Source of the DNA: Acephala macrosclerotiorum
Taxonomy: Eukaryota > Ascomycota > Leotiomycetes > Helotiales > Mollisiaceae
Assembly: GCA_014904845.1 (NCBI GenBank)
Contig: MU119271.1
Span: forward strand, 62,001 to 126,000
DNA: 64,000 nt
Direction: 5' to 3'
Made by a program: the position numbers and the translations under genes. Shown piece after piece: positions 60,450 through 64,000 of the stretch; the first letter of the stretch is position 1; each line of letters starts with the position of its first letter. The notes below the pieces were generated by a model, which worked only from the letters and a program-made list of their open reading frames with translations, was not told the DNA's origin and searched no databases.

Positions 60450-61154
60450 TGTTTTGTGCGATGATACCTATTCTGTTGATTTTTTGGAGTTGTAGCATTG
60501 TCCTGGGGGGCTGAAACATGAGATGGCGTTTGATTGGTTGATTTGGTGCGAGATTTGGGGTGAGATACCTAGGCTTATGATATTGAATACCTTTGCAGCC
60601 TCATGTCTGTTTTGCGATTTACCGTTACAACTTCTTGTGGTAGTCGAATCTGGCTGGAATGTCCCTCATCCCGGGGGGCAATCTGCCCAAGTGGCTTGAG
60701 GCTGTGGATGTCGACCAATCGCCCCAGTGGGCACGACGTTTGTGTTGTCCCGTTTTTGATATTGAACTTGCTTTGCTTTTTGTCGAGTTTCCGAGAACAT
60801 CATTTGTCGAGACTGGCTCGGTGCCTCAATTCTACATTGCCTAGGCTGTGGAGGTCGAATCAACACTCGAACTGACCGAGTGGGCAGCACGATTGGATCG
60901 TTGTCGCGCCCTCGACCCGGATTTGCTTTTTGTCGAGCTTAGCATAGTGTGCCAATTGTTCGCGGACATGTGGTACATTTTCGTAGCCTATGCCGGTGTC
61001 CATTTTCGGCGAGGCTGCAGAGGCTGAGTCTTTTGTGCGACTTCGAAGTGGGGAAATGCTTGTCTTCGACGCAACATTTCCAAATCTTCGGACAGCTCAA
61101 TATCTCCCCGCCACTAGAACATTCAAACAGCTAATTTCGGCAACGTCAACTTCG
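60450..61154. other. Upstream region of the third HET gene
   Basis: About 700 bases containing the diverged tandem repeat described at 60690-60960. An open frame continues upstream of the HET start to 60990 but looks non-homologous and is taken as leader. Confidence 0.4.
60690..60960. repeat. Diverged tandem repeat
   Basis: Two units of roughly 120-150 bases share GGCTGTGGA-GTCGA, AGTGGGCA-CACGA, TTGCTTTTTGTCGAG and GTGCCTCAATT/GTGTGCCAATT in order. A weaker third unit may start near 61010 (GGCTGCAGAGGCTGAGTC). Confidence 0.45.
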
Positions 61155-63292
61155 ATGGAGAAGTATCAATACACTCCTCTGCCCCCGGGCCATTCGGAGA
61201 TTCGATTGGCCAGGCTGCAGCCTGGTCTCCCTGGGACTGATATTCAAATCGAAATTCTTCACGCACAACTCTCATCTTCACCAGTATACGAAGCACTATC
61301 CTACGCATGGGGTTGTCCAAATCCAACGGACTTTGTCATTGTCCAGAAGCCTTTAGGACAATCTCAAACTTCTCAAACCCCACCAGAAGATACGGGAGAT
61401 AACAGCAACACTTCACTCGACATTGCCAAGAACCTATTCATCGCTTTACAACATCTTCGATGTTCCGATGAGCCAAGGACATTGTGGATTGATGCAATTT
61501 GTATCAACCAAGAGGACGAAGATGAGCGAAGCTCTGAAGTCGAAGAAATGGGCTCTATCTACAACAATGCCCGAGAAGTCATCGTGTGGCTAGGTCCTGG
61601 CAGTCACAATAGTGATCTCGCTTTGCAAACTTTGGAGCGCATAGGAAGAGATGCCGTTTTTCATCCGGAAAAAGTAACAACTACATCAAAACCAGGAAGC
61701 TGGCCAGACATCCTGCAAAACGACAAAGAGGCCTTGAAATCTCATGCAGATTGTTGGTTTGCAGTCAAGGACCTTCTCACTCGAGAATGGTTTTCACGGC
61801 TTTGGGTCTTCCAGGAAATTGTTTTGGCCCAGAAAGCTAGCCTCGTGGTTGGTGAAAATAGCCTTGACTGGAAAATCTCAACAGTTGCACTCTACTGGAT
61901 CTGGCCGATGTCTAGAATATTGGATCAACTTATCGAAACTCTGAAAATTGAGAAACTGTTCGAAAATGGTATCCGGTCATTCCTTCGCCGAGGCTGCAAA
62001 TCTACCACCGGTGATATCACACACACGCTGTGTCAAACCGTGAATTTAGTTTGCAGTGATCCTCGCGACCGTCTGTATGCCATTCGCAGTCTGTTGTACC
62101 CTGAGCACAGCGAAATAATCGTTCCCGACTATTCTTCTAGCGTAAAAGAAGTGTATACGAATTTCGCGAAAGAATGGCTAGCTGAGCTGGACGCCAATTT
62201 TTTAATTCACTGCGAATTGTCCCAAACCCCACGGGACATTGATCTTCCGTCATGGGTCCCCGACGTAATCAATCCCTTTCTTTGTTTCGCCTCTTCTATT
62301 TTGCTGTGTTAGAGCTTTCGCGCTTCGCACCAATTGCCCTTTAGCCGAAATACCATACTAATTCGTTGCAGTGGTCGCGTCGCTCCAGTGTCGTAGCCCC
62401 AGACTTCTATGGCCAATGTTCGGGCGTGTCCGGTGCTTTCCTGAATTTTAAGGATGACGGCATCAGCCTTGGCATTCAAGGTGTTTCGGTGGGAAGTCTG
62501 AGCTACGTCTCTCTGCCCCCCACCCTGGACCTCGACACAGCCAATGAGATTCGAGAAATTTGCCGATCATGGATGCAGCTGCTAAAAATGGCTGAAGGTG
62601 TCGGGGGACATTCAAGTCTTGATGATCATTTCGCGGACATGATTGTGAGCGGACATGTGTCCGAGAAGCTGCCGCCTAGAGAGAGGATTTGGGACAGTTT
62701 GGATGAAATCAAGGCATTCTTGATAGACTTGAATGAGCCAGAGCCGGAAGGCACAGTCTTGAACCGAATTCGGCGAGCGATCGAAGGTCGTTTGTTCTTC
62801 CAAACAGCTGAGGGTCATTTTGGTATGGGTCCTCAAGCTGCGAGGCCTGGGGATTGTTTAGCTGTCATTTTAGGCTGTGATTTTCCTCTTATTTTGCGAC
62901 CAGACGAGCTTTCGGAAGTGAAACGCTTCCGAGTCATTAGGCCTTGCTATGTTCCTGGAATCATGGATGCTGAAGCTCTACTTGGCCCACCGCCTTCTGG
63001 TTGGAGCGCAAGAGAAGAGTATGTACAAGGTGCAGAGATGGTGACGATATTCAAGAATGGAGATACGCGCACGCAGAAAGATCCTCGATTACCTCCCCTT
63101 CCGCCGGCGTGGAGGTACATGTATGGGGATGATGAACCACCACAAGAAGTTGAACCTGAGAAACTTGAGGACATGACGCGCCAATGGTTCAAGAACGTGG
63201 AGACTGGAAACGAAACGTACCGTGATCCAAGGTTGACGCCGGAATTATTGAGGGAGAGGGGCGTTGCTATCAAAGAGCTTATTCTCGTATGA
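61155..63292 (+). CDS. HET-domain protein
   Basis: Exons 61155-62264 and 62372-63292, 676 aa; start MEKYQYTPLPPGHSEIRLARL. HET core: YEALSYAWG, LWIDAICINQEDEDERS, VIVWLGPG, WFSRLWVFQEI, and CSDPRDRLYAIRSLL; the C-terminus has CYVPGIMDAEALLG, with an additional tail (DPRLPPLPPAWRYMYGDDE… and TYRDPRLTPELLRERG). Intact. The 107-base intron is longer than most here. Predicted role: incompatibility or immune-like cell-death trigger; partner unknown. Followed by degenerate copies of its own 3' end. Confidence 0.88.
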
Positions 63293-64000
63293 GCATGTTC
63301 CAGCCTTTCCGGGGTATTGATTTGTCTGAGGACATGACGAAATACAGATCGAGGCTCGAGAAGGTGGACACGGGAGAGAGGACCAAGCGCGATCTGAGGG
63401 ATCCAAGAGTGGCTTCAGAACTTTGAGGTGAAGACGCGTTGCTGTTAAAGAGATTGTTCTTGTTTGAGAGGATGTGCCAACGTTGTAGGGCATTGGGATG
63501 TTTGTGGCATAACGGCCAGTGGCTCGAGACCGCGGGGACAGCAGAGAAGACCAATTCTCATACAAAGTTAATTTCAGATCTCCGGCGGAAATGGAGGTGC
63601 GATTACAGAACTTGCTCTCCTACAAGCGAAAGTTCCAGCTTTTTCGGAGAATTAAGGTGGCTACCAGGTTTTCTTTGACTCAAGTCTACCAATTATGAAG
63701 CCATTCCTCAAAAGAGTACTCCCTCTCTCTTGTGCCTCGCTCACACTTTCGACGTGCCAGCCTGGTGTAAAGCTTCTGCTTCTGTCTCTCCTTCACTTAG
63801 TCGAAATACCCAACCTGGCCCGGCCTATCTCGCGAAAGTTCAGGCCGAGTTGGGTGATTTGGGATACTGCTAGCTGCGAGTTTTCCAAATCCCAGGATTC
63901 ACGATAGCATTGAGAGAGGGTAAGTGGGCTTCCTTGTAGTTCGAGGCGTCAAGTCGCAACGGTCTGCATCTATATGGCAAGTCCTTGCACAGTTGCAGGA
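63293..64000 (+). repeat. Degenerate tandem copies of the HET gene 3' end, then nothing clear
   Basis: 63330-63470 repeats the last ~45 codons of the HET gene: EDMTKYRSRLEKVDTGE…RDLRDPRVASEL against EDMTRQWFKNVETGNE…YRDPRLTPELL, followed by a GCGTTGCT-AAAGAG block also found in the gene. A weaker third copy may cover 63500-63640. Stops and shifts show these are not translated as such. 63700-64000 holds short frames only. Confidence 0.5.

Noticed and set aside
1..64000. CRISPR arrays, operons, Shine-Dalgarno sites
   Set aside because: The genome is eukaryotic; no regularly spaced identical repeats occur and genes have introns.

Overview
The window is nuclear DNA of a filamentous ascomycete. 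The evidence is short introns with GT...AG borders and CTAAC/CTGAT-type branch sites, a Zn2Cys6 regulator, three HET-domain genes or remnants, a GT69 mannosyltransferase, and a very AT-rich block that looks mutated by RIP (repeat-induced point mutation). A leotiomycete is my best guess, but only a guess. Gene models were spliced by hand; exon borders are given where reading frames on both sides agree.

0-18 kb is gene-rich. It holds a large RyR-domain ATPase (minus), a CorA-like membrane protein (plus), and then a loose set of oxidation genes: a Zn2Cys6 regulator, a cytochrome b5/b5-reductase fusion, a divergent BM3-like P450 without its own reductase, and an EthA-like Baeyer-Villiger monooxygenase. 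Two small AT-rich patches (6.7 and 15.1 kb) and a relic resembling the DUF3435 family (15.7 kb) mark old transposon damage.

18-25.6 kb holds decayed genes. A predicted PD-(D/E)XK-type gene is intact apart from one in-frame TAG, and a hypothetical gene carries two in-frame TAGs. Both fit RIP-type C-to-T changes at CpA.

25.7-40.16 kb is the centre of the window. A 14.5-kb block of extreme AT content is bounded by inverted ends (CAGGCTCGA...) and by a perfect 8-bp target duplication (GTTCCATT). It behaves like a hAT-type DNA transposon. It contains a pair of ~265-bp direct repeats ~12 kb apart, probably the LTRs of a nested retrotransposon. The hAT-like element sits inside a small minus-strand gene: removing the element and one copy of the duplication leaves an open 126-codon frame across the junction.

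40-53.8 kb holds small hypothetical genes, a 2EXR-like protein with an in-frame TAA, an intact HET gene and a nuclease-like relic that lie between inverted clusters of CCTGAGCA repeats, a broken HET gene, and an Iwr1-like RNA polymerase II import factor. 55-64 kb holds a CBM48-domain protein with a long disordered tail, a GT69 mannosyltransferase, and a third HET gene followed by degenerate copies of its own 3' end. Housekeeping genes (Iwr1, GT69) thus alternate with fast-evolving self/non-self recognition genes and transposon debris.
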